Shown in pieces: positions 21,024 through 28,747 of a stretch of DNA of 33,643 nt (within the stretch, counting starts at the first letter, position 1; each line of letters opens with the position of its first letter). A program made the position numbers and the translations under genes. Source of the stretch: Clostridia bacterium (lineage in GTDB: Bacteria > Bacillota > Clostridia > Christensenellales > QALW01); the NCBI GenBank assembly GCA_017502165.1, contig JAFVVO010000014.1, forward strand, positions 1-33,643, given 5' to 3'. The notes beneath the pieces are model-generated. The model searched no databases, was not told where the DNA came from, and worked only from the letters and a program-made list of their open reading frames with translations.

Positions 21024-22109
21024 TTATTTGTTTTCGTCGGAAGCATCCTCAGAAATTTCTTGTTCTGCCTCTTCGTCGGCATTATCTGACTGAGCGCTTG
21101 ACTCTAAAGAAGAAGTAAAGTTATCTTCAAATATCTCAGCATCTTCCTCATCTTCGGGATAGTCGTAAAGGTCGTCACGCATCTTTCTTCTGGAAATACC
21201 GCCGTTAATCTCGTTGCCGTAGCCCATTTGCTTTCTCCAGATGATAATGATAATATCAATACCTAACAAAAGGAAAAGCACCGCAAACATAATTATAAGG
21301 CCCATTTCGGGAGAGCTTGAGGTATCCTTCTTCGGAGGATCCAGGAAGGGCTGAGAGGTGTCCTCAGGAACGGGAGTAGCAATATCGTCCTCCTCAACCT
21401 TTATGTTGGGATCCAGCGTAGGAGGTGCATTGGTTACGGTATTATCCTTATAGGGATCCTTTGTGGGCTCGTAAATTATACCGGGAGTTTTTGTAGGAGT
21501 GGGAGTGGGGGTTTCGGGAACTATCGTTGAAGTGTCTTCACTGGGATCTACCGACGGAAGCTCACCGTCAGGCGTGGGGGAAGGAGATTCGCCCGTACCG
21601 TCGGGAGTAGGCTCCTCAGACGGAGAGGCTGAAGGCGTAGGTGTTGCGTCGGGAGTTCCGCTTAAGGAAATATTTGAAATCTTAATGCTTTCGATATGCT
21701 CACTGTTGGATATGCTTATGGTAATTCTTACCGAAACGTTCGCAAGCTGATTTTCGTTTATCCTTTTTGTTACCGAGGAGCCTGAAACGTCAGCACCGTT
21801 AAGAATGGAAATATACGTGTTGAGCGCACCGGTTTCGCCTTCCTGATAAGTAGGAGTGCAAGCAAAGGAGAAAGTTATTTCACCGCCGCTTGTGCCTAAA
21901 ACCTCGGCAACCTTATCTGAGAGATTGTTGGCAGTTAAAATTACGGTGTCGCCGCTGATGTTGGAAATATTTCCCGTTGAGCCAATGGTGGCAATGGAAG
22001 CACCGCTTGGAGAAAATCTGTCAGGGCTTACCGTTGTTTCGCCTGCGGAAACCGCAAAGGGCAAAAGCATTAAAGTAAGTGCTAAAAGAAGAATTCCTAA
22101 TTTTTTCAT
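21024..22109 (-). CDS. Secreted, C-terminally membrane-anchored protein of unknown function
   Basis: A 361-residue surface protein. Signal peptide at 1-22 (MKKLGILLLALTLMLLPFAV with cleavage near SAG). An extracellular domain of about 130 residues (23-155) rich in Ser, Thr, Ile and Gly with beta-strand character contains TYISILNGADVSG; it recalls cohesin or carbohydrate-binding sandwiches but is not recognisable. A Thr/Pro/Ser/Glu-rich linker follows (about 155-265, with TPTPTPTKTPG). A single transmembrane helix (about 272-296, MGLIIMFAVLFLLLGIDIIII) and an acidic cytoplasmic tail (about 300-361) complete it. The start is preceded by AGAGGT and a consensus promoter (TTGACA-18-TATAAT, 22174-22145). 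The function is unknown; an envelope sensor or adhesin would fit the topology. Confidence 0.75.
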   Translation of the reverse strand: MKKLGILLLALTLMLLPFAVSAGETTVSPDRFSPSGASIATIGSTGNISNISGDTVILTANNLSDKVAEVLGTSGGEITFSFACTPTYQEGETGALNTYISILNGADVSGSSVTKRINENQLANVSVRITISISNSEHIESIKISNISLSGTPDATPTPSASPSEEPTPDGTGESPSPTPDGELPSVDPSEDTSTIVPETPTPTPTKTPGIIYEPTKDPYKDNTVTNAPPTLDPNIKVEEDDIATPVPEDTSQPFLDPPKKDTSSSPEMGLIIMFAVLFLLLGIDIIIIIWRKQMGYGNEINGGISRRKMRDDLYDYPEDEEDAEIFEDNFTSSLESSAQSDNADEEAEQEISEDASDENK

Positions 22110-22144
22110 AATATACCTCTGAACGAAATTTGAATACCAACTAT

Positions 22145-22174
22145 ATTATACACTCATATTGCGGTAAATGTCAA
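22145..22174 (-). promoter_or_regulatory. Promoter of the anchored surface-protein gene
   Basis: Minus strand TTGACA (22174-22169), 18-bp spacer, TATAAT (22150-22145). About 35 nt separate the -10 from the start codon at 22109. Confidence 0.75.
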
Positions 22175-22217
22175 TCGACCAAATTATAAAAATATTATAT
22201 ATATTTTATTGTTTGTT

Positions 22218-22247
22218 TTGACAAAAGCACCTATTATCTGTTAAAAT
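22218..22247 (+). promoter_or_regulatory. Promoter of the membrane protein-parAB unit
   Basis: TTGACA (22218-22223), 18-bp spacer, TAAAAT (22242-22247). It is followed by an AT-rich leader and AAAGGAGA before the start codon at 22305. Confidence 0.7.
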
Positions 22248-22304
22248 ATATATGAAGTATATTATATTAAACAAAACTTTAATAAAAAGTAAAGGAGAAA
22301 AGCT

Positions 22305-23111
22305 ATGCTGCCGATGTTAAAAGAATTTTTATACACCTACGTAAACAGTGTTAATCTTTCCGTTGTTGCCGTTGTTGTAATGGGGGCGTTACTTATTCTT
22401 TATTGCATATTTTCTTCTTTGGGAACGCGGGGACTGAAAAAGATAATAAAGGTGTTCCGCAAAGATACGGGGGACGACGTTATCCGCAACATAGAAAAGC
22501 TCAGATTATCAAAACGGTACGCAAAAATGTGGGAGGACTATTATTTTGCATACTGTGAAGAGGATACAGTTACTCTTAGCAGCTACCTGATTAAAAATGA
22601 TTTGTTCGTTGAACAGAAAACCTTTCTTGTGGCATCACGCGCAACTGCCGTTATCTGCTTCAGCGTTGCTTTTGCAGGTGCAATTTTAATTCCCGGTCTG
22701 TTCGAATACGAAAGAAATCTGCTTATCTGTATGTTCTTCGGTCTTTTGTCAATACAGGCCGTCCTTGAAATCGTTTACACTGCGCTTGCCCAGACAAGAA
22801 AAAAACGTGTTGCGCGCTTGATAGAGGAATTCGAGATCCTCTCCTGCCGCAAGCTTCCCGGTAAAGCAGTTGACTTTAAGCAAAAATTCGTCTTAAAAAA
22901 GGTAGAAGAATTAAACGAAAAAATAAATGAAATGAGCGTTGGCATCAAGCAGCTTAACGCCCGTCTTGACAGACAGTACAGATTGCTCGAAAAGCAGGAT
23001 ACACCTAAGCAGGAAAAGCCTGCGGAGCAAGATACGGCAAAACAAGAAAATGCCACCGAGCAAAAGGAAACTGAAGCTAAATCGGAAAACTCAGCCCAGC
23101 AGGAGAAATAA
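22305..23111 (+). CDS. Membrane protein with C-terminal coiled coil, upstream of parA
   Basis: A 268-residue protein that I do not recognise. Hydrophobic helices lie near 15-37 (LSVVAVVVMGALLILYCIF), 111-128 (TAVICFSVAFAGAILI) and 136-155. Between helices 1 and 2 is a charged cytoplasmic segment (about 40-105) with KVFRKDTGDDVIRNIEKL. After helix 3 a predicted coiled coil (about 185-228, KKVEELNEKINEMSVGIKQL) precedes a low-complexity Glu/Lys/Gln/Ala tail built from KQD/KQE-like repeats (about 230-268). It lies 5 bp from parA and shares a promoter, so it is probably made together with ParAB. The topology would suit a membrane tether or polarity factor for chromosome segregation, but this is inference from position only. 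Confidence 0.7.
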   Translation: MLPMLKEFLYTYVNSVNLSVVAVVVMGALLILYCIFSSLGTRGLKKIIKVFRKDTGDDVIRNIEKLRLSKRYAKMWEDYYFAYCEEDTVTLSSYLIKNDLFVEQKTFLVASRATAVICFSVAFAGAILIPGLFEYERNLLICMFFGLLSIQAVLEIVYTALAQTRKKRVARLIEEFEILSCRKLPGKAVDFKQKFVLKKVEELNEKINEMSVGIKQLNARLDRQYRLLEKQDTPKQEKPAEQDTAKQENATEQKETEAKSENSAQQEK

Positions 23112-23116
23112 TTTTA

Positions 23117-23878
23117 ATGATACTTAGTATAACGAACCAAAAAGGCGGCGTAGGCAAAACCACGTCTGCAATAAATATTTCAGCAGGCCTTGCGCTTATG
23201 GGACGAAAGGTGCTTTTACTTGACCTTGACCCGCAGGGCAACGCCACCAGCGGCCTTGGAATAGAGAAAAACCACAAGGGCATATACAACGTGCTTGTTG
23301 AAAACGAAAGCATTAAGGCGGTTATTATACCCACAACCGTAAATAACCTTGATATTATTCCGTCAAATATTGAGCTTTCGGGCGCAACGGTAGAAATGGT
23401 TGCTCTTAAAAACAGAGAGCATCTGCTTAAAAATGCAATAGAGGAAATAAAGGACCGATACGATTACGTTATTATTGACTGTCCTCCGTCACTTGATTTG
23501 CTTACCGTTAACGCTTTTACCGCTACCGACAAGGTGCTTGTGCCCATTCAATGCGAATATTACGCTCTTGAGGGGTTGGGACAGCTTATGAACACCATTA
23601 TGGTAATCAAAAAGCGTCTTAATCCGAATCTTGATATTGACGGTGTAGTATGCACCATGTATTCAACACGCACAAAGCTTTCCGAGCAGGTAGTGCAGGA
23701 GGTTAAAAAGTACTTTTCCACCAAGGTGTATTCTACGCGAATTCCCCGTAACGTGCGTTTAGCCGAAGCACCCAGCTTTGGCGAGCCCATTCAGATTTTT
23801 GACGCCTACTGTCCGGGGGCATTGGCCTACAAGGAGCTTTGCAAGGAAATTATCGAAAGAAACGAGGCAAACAAATGA
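23117..23878 (+). CDS. parA: Chromosome-partitioning ATPase ParA/Soj
   Basis: A 253-residue deviant Walker ATPase. The P-loop is QKGGVGKTTSAIN (about 9-21) with the signature lysine, Walker A' is LLLDLDPQGNATSG, and Walker B-like VIIDCPPSLD. ParA forms ATP-dependent dimers on DNA and is stimulated by ParB; in Firmicutes Soj also regulates DnaA. The start ATG lies 5 bp after the membrane protein, and the stop overlaps the parB start by ATGA, which couples translation. Confidence 0.96.
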   Translation: MILSITNQKGGVGKTTSAINISAGLALMGRKVLLLDLDPQGNATSGLGIEKNHKGIYNVLVENESIKAVIIPTTVNNLDIIPSNIELSGATVEMVALKNREHLLKNAIEEIKDRYDYVIIDCPPSLDLLTVNAFTATDKVLVPIQCEYYALEGLGQLMNTIMVIKKRLNPNLDIDGVVCTMYSTRTKLSEQVVQEVKKYFSTKVYSTRIPRNVRLAEAPSFGEPIQIFDAYCPGALAYKELCKEIIERNEANK

Positions 23879-24750
23879 GAAAAGCAGGTTTAGGCAGGGG
23901 AATGAACGCTCTTATGGGCGAGGATTTCTCCGTTGATAAAATTCAGACTAATACCAACATTGACCTTGAGTACGTTCACCGGCTTCCCATAAATAAAATT
24001 GACGTAAATAAAGCACAGCCCCGTAAAACCTTTAATCAGGAAACTATTGCCGCTTTGGCAGAATCCATTAAAGCAAACGGAATGCTTCAGCCCATTACCG
24101 TCCGTGCGGTAGGGGACAGATATGAAATCGTTGCAGGTGAACGCCGCTACAGAGCTTGCAGATTGCTTCAGATGACGGAAATTCCCGCTATTGTTAAGGA
24201 GCTTTCACCAAGGCAGGTTTGCGAGCTTGCACTAATAGAAAACCTGCAAAGAGAAGACCTTAACCCTATTGAAACCGCCTTTGCTATTGATTCCTTAATG
24301 AACGAGTTTGAATTAACTCAGCAGGAGGTTTCCGAACGAATCGGTGCATCGCGTCCTGCAATTGCAAACGCCCTTCGCCTGCTTAAATTACCGCAAAAGG
24401 TTAAAGAATATATTGCCTGCGGAGAGCTTTCGGCAGGCCATGGCAGAGCTCTTGCGGCAGTTAATGACGAATCAACTCTGCTTGCTTTGGCTCAGGACGC
24501 AGTAAAATATGCCTGGAGCGTGCGCGAAATCGAAAACAGAGTAAAAGCGCTGGGAAAGAAGCCTGCTAAAAAGCAGGAAACCAAGCGTATTGCCGAGTTT
24601 GACCGCATAGAAGAAAATATGCGCCACTATCTCGGCACAAAGGTAACCATAAACGGCAACGATAAAAAGGGTAAGGTGGAAATTCAGTATTTCAACCGTG
24701 ACGATTTAGAAAGAATTATATCCCTGCTTTCGCCTGACGGGGAGCTGTAA
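23875..24750 (+). CDS. parB: Chromosome-partitioning protein ParB/Spo0J
   Basis: A 291-residue CTPase clamp that loads at parS. The start ATG 23875 overlaps the parA stop and gives MRKAGLGRGMNALMG, the canonical ParB N-terminus and ParA-activating peptide; an upstream ATG is not family-like. The CTP-binding fold includes GERRYRACRLL and ENLQREDLNPIE, the helix-turn-helix includes QQEVSERIGASRPAIANALRL with the KLPQKV follow-on, and the C-terminal dimerisation domain ends the protein. No parS sequence was seen in the window. Confidence 0.96.
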   Translation: MRKAGLGRGMNALMGEDFSVDKIQTNTNIDLEYVHRLPINKIDVNKAQPRKTFNQETIAALAESIKANGMLQPITVRAVGDRYEIVAGERRYRACRLLQMTEIPAIVKELSPRQVCELALIENLQREDLNPIETAFAIDSLMNEFELTQQEVSERIGASRPAIANALRLLKLPQKVKEYIACGELSAGHGRALAAVNDESTLLALAQDAVKYAWSVREIENRVKALGKKPAKKQETKRIAEFDRIEENMRHYLGTKVTINGNDKKGKVEIQYFNRDDLERIISLLSPDGEL

Positions 24751-24783
24751 GCATCATTTTCTTAAAAGTTAAGCAAAAATATA

Positions 24784-24812
24784 TTGCAAAAACTCATTTC
24801 AGATGATAAAAT
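24784..24812 (+). promoter_or_regulatory. Promoter of murA
   Basis: TTGCAA (24784-24789), 17-bp spacer, TAAAAT (24807-24812). Transcription would start near 24819, giving a leader of about 40 nt that holds a strong GGAGG (24831-24835) unusually far from the murA start. Confidence 0.6.
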
Positions 24813-24857
24813 AATATTTATACTGTTATTGGAGGAAATCCTGGCAACTTTGTCGGG

Positions 24858-26123
24858 TTGGCTAACTTGGATAAACTGATTATACACGGCGGAAAGAGAA
24901 TGAGCGGTGAGGTTACCGTAAGCGGCGCTAAAAATGCGGCCGTTGCCATAATTCCCGCGGCACTTATTTCCGACGGTGTTTGTGTTATAGATAATATTCC
25001 CGAAATTGAAGACGTAAAGGTTCTTGCTGAAACCCTGCGTTCACTTGGCGCAAAGGTTGATTTAAGCGTTCCCGGTCAGATTACCATTGATCCTACCGAG
25101 GTTAAATCTATCTGCCCTTCCGAAAAGCTTACAAGAAAAATGCGTGCATCATATTACCTTATGGGCGCGCTTTTAGCACGCTTCGGCTCAGCTAAGGTAC
25201 CACCTCCGGGCGGTTGCTATATCGGTAAAAGACCTATTGACCAGCATCTTAAGGGCTTTATGGCTCTCGGTGCCGATGTTAAAAATACTAACGTTGTGGA
25301 AATCAACGCTCCCGCACTTCACGGAGCAGAGGTTTATCTTGACGTTGTCAGCGTAGGCGCTACCATCAATATTATGCTTGCGGCAGTTAAGGCAGAGGGC
25401 ACAACCACCATATTTAACTGCGCAAAGGAGCCCCATGTTGTTGAGGTTGCCAACTTCTTAAATAATATGGGCGCAAAAATCAAGGGAGCAGGTACCGATA
25501 TTATTAAAATCAGGGGCGTAAAACAGCTGCATTCTTGCTCATATACGCTTATTCCCGATCAGATTGAAACGGGAACCTGGATGGTAATTGCCGCCGCAAC
25601 AAAGAGCGATATTACAATTAAAAACTGTATTCCCACTCATATGGAATCTCTTTCTGCGAAGCTTGAGGAGGCGGGTTACAGAATTGATGAGGGAGAGGAT
25701 ACTCTCCGCATTATTCCCAAGGAAGAGAGACCTCGTGCAGTAAAGGTAAAAACGATGGTTTATCCCGGCTTCCCCACAGACCTTCAGCAGCCCTTCTCGG
25801 CGCTTTTGTGCTGTGCTCAGGGAACAAGCACCATTACCGAAACTATTTTTGAGCAGCGCTACCGCCATTTAGATGAGCTTCGCAAAATGGGAGCCACTAC
25901 TGACTTTAACGACCGTGTTGCAGTTATTGAAGGTGTAGAAAAGCTTTACGGAACTGACGTTGAAGCCCTTGACCTCAGAGGCGGCGCCGCCTTAATCGTT
26001 GCAGGCCTTATGGCAGAGGGTACAACCACCATTACAGGCGTTCAGTATATTGACCGCGGATACGAAAAAATCGTAGAAAAGCTTCAGAGCTTAGGCGCGG
26101 ACATTGAACGTGTAAAGATGTAA
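24858..26123 (+). CDS. murA: UDP-N-acetylglucosamine 1-carboxyvinyltransferase MurA
   Basis: First committed step of peptidoglycan synthesis: transfer of enolpyruvate from PEP to UDP-GlcNAc. The 421 residues include SGAKNA (22-27, with the substrate-binding KN pair) and the catalytic loop PPGGCYIGKRPIDQH with Cys120, so fosfomycin would be expected to bind. The C-terminal half repeats the inside-out barrel and ends with GVQYIDRGYEKIVEKL. No ATG is available: the open frame begins at TTG 24858 (MANLDKLIIHGG), and TTG 24867 (MDKLIIHGG) fits the family equally well. Neither has a close ribosome binding site; GGAGG lies 22 nt or more upstream, where a short alternative-frame ORF is possible. Confidence 0.95.
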   Translation: MANLDKLIIHGGKRMSGEVTVSGAKNAAVAIIPAALISDGVCVIDNIPEIEDVKVLAETLRSLGAKVDLSVPGQITIDPTEVKSICPSEKLTRKMRASYYLMGALLARFGSAKVPPPGGCYIGKRPIDQHLKGFMALGADVKNTNVVEINAPALHGAEVYLDVVSVGATINIMLAAVKAEGTTTIFNCAKEPHVVEVANFLNNMGAKIKGAGTDIIKIRGVKQLHSCSYTLIPDQIETGTWMVIAAATKSDITIKNCIPTHMESLSAKLEEAGYRIDEGEDTLRIIPKEERPRAVKVKTMVYPGFPTDLQQPFSALLCCAQGTSTITETIFEQRYRHLDELRKMGATTDFNDRVAVIEGVEKLYGTDVEALDLRGGAALIVAGLMAEGTTTITGVQYIDRGYEKIVEKLQSLGADIERVKM

Positions 26124-26149
26124 TATTAAAATTAAAAACCAAACAAAAT

Positions 26150-26206
26150 AACGCCAAACTACTTATATGTGCAACATTGCACATTTGAGCATTTGGCGTA
26201 TTTTTT
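26150..26206 (+). terminator. murA terminator
   Basis: ACGCCAAA (26151-26158) pairs with TTTGGCGT (26192-26199), followed by ATTTTTT. The loop contains a second perfect hairpin, TGTGCAA/TTGCACA, making a two-tiered stem. Confidence 0.85.
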
Positions 26207-26261
26207 ATTGTTTGATATAGAAAAAAGAATAATTTGAAGAAAAAACTTGTTGAATCAGAAA

Positions 26262-26301
26262 CTAAAAAAAGAAGCCTCCGCAAAAATTTATGCAGAGGCT
26301 T
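26262..26301 (-). terminator. Terminator of the yabP-ppx operon
   Basis: On the minus strand AAGCCTC-TGCA pairs with TGC-GAGGCTT (26301-26272) with one mismatch, followed by CTTTTTTT. It lies just after the ppx stop codon. Confidence 0.85.
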
Positions 26302-26309
26302 TATTCTAA

Positions 26310-27227
26310 TTAATTTTCTTGCTTTAAGCCGGTCTTATACTCTAAAAAGCCTTCGAGGGAATCGGAATCGCTTACTAAAATACTTTCAAAGCCGTAATAT
26401 TCCATAAAGGCCTCTAATATAATTCCGCCGTAGACGATAATATCGGCTCTTGGAGCAAAATCGCCGGAATAGGCACGACGCTGCTTAGTTGTAAACGAGG
26501 CGAGCGTATTAAGCAGCTCGTTTAACTTTTCCCTTGTTAACACAAAATTCTGAATTTTATCGGGCAGATATGTTTTTATGCCTAAAGCAAAGGAAGCAAA
26601 GGTGGTAGGCGTACCGCTTACACCAATTAACCCTGGGGCATTTTTTACGTCTGTTACATCAGCATAATCCGCAATAAAATTATTAAGCACAAATTCTTTT
26701 GCATGGGAAATGTCCACCACGCCGTTTTCAGAGGCAAACTTTTCCTTAAGGCGAACAGCACCTATTTTTTGGGAAAGCGCCTTAAAATTATCGTCTAAAT
26801 TGGTAACAACCTCTGTCGAGCCGCCGCCAATATCAATTACCGCGTAATTTTGTTTTTTTCCTGCGGCACCCATAAAGGCAATTTTTCCCTCTATCGCGCC
26901 GGGAATAACCTCAAGAGTAATATCGGTTTTCTCTTTAACAAGAGAAATAAATTCGTCTTTGTTCGTTGCCTCACGCACCATGGCGGTAGCATAAATAAAG
27001 ATTTTATCCCTTTCAACTCCAAGAGAAAGAGCAGTATTCACGAAATTCGCTATAGCGTCAGCCGTGCGAAGCATAGGCTGAGGTTGAATAGTAAGCGAGG
27101 AGTCAATTCCCTCACCCAGACGGGTAGTTTCAAGCTCCTTCGTTATCTTTTTCTGTATACCGTTTTCGCCTTGCGCAACAAAAAGCCTTGTGGAATTTGT
27201 ACCAATATCAATTACTGCGTACTTCAT
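26310..27227 (-). CDS. ppx: Exopolyphosphatase / guanosine pentaphosphatase (Ppx/GppA)
   Basis: A 305-residue enzyme of the ASKHA fold that hydrolyses polyphosphate or pppGpp. The first phosphate loop is AVIDIGTNSTRLFV (4-17) and the second is AVIDIGGGSTEVV, preceded by the conserved catalytic Glu region around FIYATAMVREATN. This is the short form, lacking the C-terminal HD domain of long Ppx. Its start overlaps the divIC stop by ATGA. Last gene of the minus-strand operon yabP-yabQ-divIC-ppx. Ppx and GppA cannot be separated by sequence alone. Confidence 0.93.
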   Translation of the reverse strand: MKYAVIDIGTNSTRLFVAQGENGIQKKITKELETTRLGEGIDSSLTIQPQPMLRTADAIANFVNTALSLGVERDKIFIYATAMVREATNKDEFISLVKEKTDITLEVIPGAIEGKIAFMGAAGKKQNYAVIDIGGGSTEVVTNLDDNFKALSQKIGAVRLKEKFASENGVVDISHAKEFVLNNFIADYADVTDVKNAPGLIGVSGTPTTFASFALGIKTYLPDKIQNFVLTREKLNELLNTLASFTTKQRRAYSGDFAPRADIIVYGGIILEAFMEYYGFESILVSDSDSLEGFLEYKTGLKQEN

Positions 27228-27514
27228 TTGCCCTCGATAACGTCAACACGGATTTCACCCTCCTGCACCATACCGAAATGGTCACGCATATATCGGTCGA
27301 TATATTCAAGAGTGTTTTTATCGTCAATGGTTTTTAAGGATTCCTGATATTTTTCCTCTAATTTAGCATTTTCAAGCTCCATTTGCTCGATTTGCTTACG
27401 CTGGTTTGAAAGCACGATTTCCTGATTGATATACATATAACAAAAATATCCCAATAACGCCACAAGTACCAAGGTGCACAGAATACGCAATGGGGAAGCT
27501 TTTGCTTTTGCCAT
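27224..27514 (-). CDS. divIC: Septum formation initiator DivIC/FtsB-like
   Basis: A 96-residue bitopic division protein. Short cytoplasmic N-terminus, one transmembrane helix (about 10-29, ILCTLVLVALLGYFCYMYI), then an extracytoplasmic coiled coil (about 33-65, NQRKQIEQMELENAKLEEK) and the family-specific tail YIDRYMRDHFGMVQEGEIRV. It would assemble with FtsL and FtsQ/DivIB at the septum. Its position after yabP and yabQ is the Bacillus/Clostridia arrangement; the S1-domain gene that often follows is absent and ppx overlaps it directly. Confidence 0.92.
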   Translation of the reverse strand: MAKAKASPLRILCTLVLVALLGYFCYMYINQEIVLSNQRKQIEQMELENAKLEEKYQESLKTIDDKNTLEYIDRYMRDHFGMVQEGEIRVDVIEGK

Positions 27515-27528
27515 GGAAAACGTCCTTT

Positions 27529-27894
27529 CTACTTGAACAGTCTTTTAACTTTTCCGTTCAAATCCAATCTGATACTTAAATTATATAAAATTTTCGCCAA
27601 AAAGTCTATAGAAATTTTTAATAATTTTCCTAAAGTTATTCTTTCTGTTAAAAAGCCGAGAAAAATGCCGACGAAAAAGAACCATTCCAGCTTTCCGCTA
27701 TTGAAGAAAAACGTGCAAACTCCTGAAGAAACCAAAAAAATTATGGAAAACAGTATATCGGAAATTGCCACAAGCAGAGGCTTTCGATTTCTTCTGAAAA
27801 CGTAGAAAAAATCGTAAACAACACCTAAAAACGCACCGCAACAGATAAAAACGGCAAACAGCGGTGCTTGGCGGGCAGACTCAAAAAGCGTCAC
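27529..27894 (-). CDS. yabQ: Spore cortex biosynthesis protein YabQ
   Basis: A 121-residue protein with about four hydrophobic helices (near 10-28, 42-58, 66-82 and 95-110) separated by the typical VYDFFYVFRRNRK loop of YabQ. It is needed for spore cortex formation in Bacillus. It starts with GTG, overlapping the yabP stop by GTGA, so the pair is translationally coupled. Its tail GKVKRLFK is basic. Found only in endospore-forming lineages, it marks the organism as a member of them. Confidence 0.88.
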   Translation of the reverse strand: MTLFESARQAPLFAVFICCGAFLGVVYDFFYVFRRNRKPLLVAISDILFSIIFLVSSGVCTFFFNSGKLEWFFFVGIFLGFLTERITLGKLLKISIDFLAKILYNLSIRLDLNGKVKRLFK

Positions 27895-28178
27895 TTAAAC
27901 AACCTGCCGAGGAATCCGCCCTTATTCTCTTGGTCGGAATATTCCACACCCGAAATAAAACCGTCAACAATTAAAACGCCGTTGTCTAAATCAAGTCGAG
28001 AGATGTGCAGACCTTGACCAAAGATAGAAACAATGCTGTTTTCCACTCTTGCGCAGACCTCGCTTTCGTCGAAGCTGTCGATTCTGACAATGCCCGTTAC
28101 GCTGATTCTCTCTCTGTTTTCAATGGTAACACCGGTGCGTGAAACGGAATATTTTTGTTGATTCATAAGTTCATTCAT
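27891..28178 (-). CDS. yabP: Sporulation protein YabP
   Basis: A 95-residue protein when started at ATG 28178 (MNELMNQQKYSVSRTG), which has a strong AAGGAGG upstream; the open frame extends 15 codons further but is unlikely. The family core ENRERISVTGIVRIDSFDE, then SIFGQGLHISRLDLDNGVLI and a short VDGFISGVEYS, is typical of YabP/YqfC. In Bacillus it is made in the mother cell and required for the cortex. First gene of the four-gene operon, divergent from tsaE. A sigma-E-type promoter would be expected; I see only a weak CATATATT candidate at 28208-28201. Confidence 0.9.
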   Translation of the reverse strand: MNELMNQQKYSVSRTGVTIENRERISVTGIVRIDSFDESEVCARVENSIVSIFGQGLHISRLDLDNGVLIVDGFISGVEYSDQENKGGFLGRLFK

Positions 28179-28251
28179 GGTTTTGTCCTCCTTTTTTGCA
28201 AATATATGCGCCTTAAACTGCAAAAAGAATAGAAATAGAAAATCTTTTTTG

Positions 28252-28280
28252 TTGCGAATTATTGAATTATATAATATAAT
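28252..28280 (+). promoter_or_regulatory. Promoter of the tsaE operon, predicted leaderless
   Basis: TTGCGA (28252-28257), 17-bp spacer, TATAAT (28275-28280). The start codon of tsaE at 28289 is only 8 nt after the -10, so the mRNA would begin within a few bases of the ATG. No Shine-Dalgarno sequence lies before it. Confidence 0.6.
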
Positions 28281-28288
28281 ATATCATT

Positions 28289-28735
28289 ATGAAGTACTGT
28301 TGTAATTTATCAAGCCCCGAGGAAACCTTTGCCTTAGGGGAGAAAATTTCAAAGAACCTGAAATCAGGCGCCTTCATTGCCTTACGGGGAGATTTAGGCG
28401 CAGGAAAGACTGTGCTGGTTAAAGGTATGGCTAAGGGCTTAGGAATAACTCAAAGAGTTACAAGCCCCACCTTTACGATAATGTGCCAGTATTTCGGAAA
28501 TAAAGAGCTGTACCATTTCGACCTTTACCGTGTTACAGAGGACGAATGTTATGATTTGGGATTTGACGATTTCTTTTTTGACGAAACTGTGATTTGCGCA
28601 GTTGAATGGAGTGAAAACCTTTCGTCCTTTCCAAGCCACACAATAGAAATCACCGTAAACAAAATTGACGAAGAAAAAAGACAGATAGAGATCATTGACG
28701 GGAAAAATCTTCTTAAGGAAGAATTTTTCAAATAA
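28289..28735 (+). CDS. tsaE: tRNA threonylcarbamoyladenosine biosynthesis ATPase TsaE
   Basis: A 148-residue P-loop protein that powers the TsaBDE complex making t6A37 in ANN-decoding tRNAs. Walker A is GDLGAGKTVLV (34-44), followed by SPTFTIMCQY and the metal/ATP-binding HFDLYRV and VICAVEWSENL. The length is typical. The ATG gives the family-typical N-terminus (SSPEETFALGEKI), yet there is no ribosome binding site and the promoter places the transcript start almost on the ATG. First gene of an operon with tsaB, rimI, a hydrolase and a Mur ligase; tsaD is not nearby. Confidence 0.95.
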   Translation: MKYCCNLSSPEETFALGEKISKNLKSGAFIALRGDLGAGKTVLVKGMAKGLGITQRVTSPTFTIMCQYFGNKELYHFDLYRVTEDECYDLGFDDFFFDETVICAVEWSENLSSFPSHTIEITVNKIDEEKRQIEIIDGKNLLKEEFFK

Positions 28736-28747
28736 AAAGGAGAATAA

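Noticed and set aside
23117..24750. parS site next to parAB
   Set aside because: I looked for TGTTNCACGTGAAACA-like sequences here and across the window and found none convincing by eye. A motif search should confirm.
26850..27347. 165-codon plus-strand open frame opposite ppx and divIC
   Set aside because: It spans two well-supported minus-strand genes and has no ribosome binding site.
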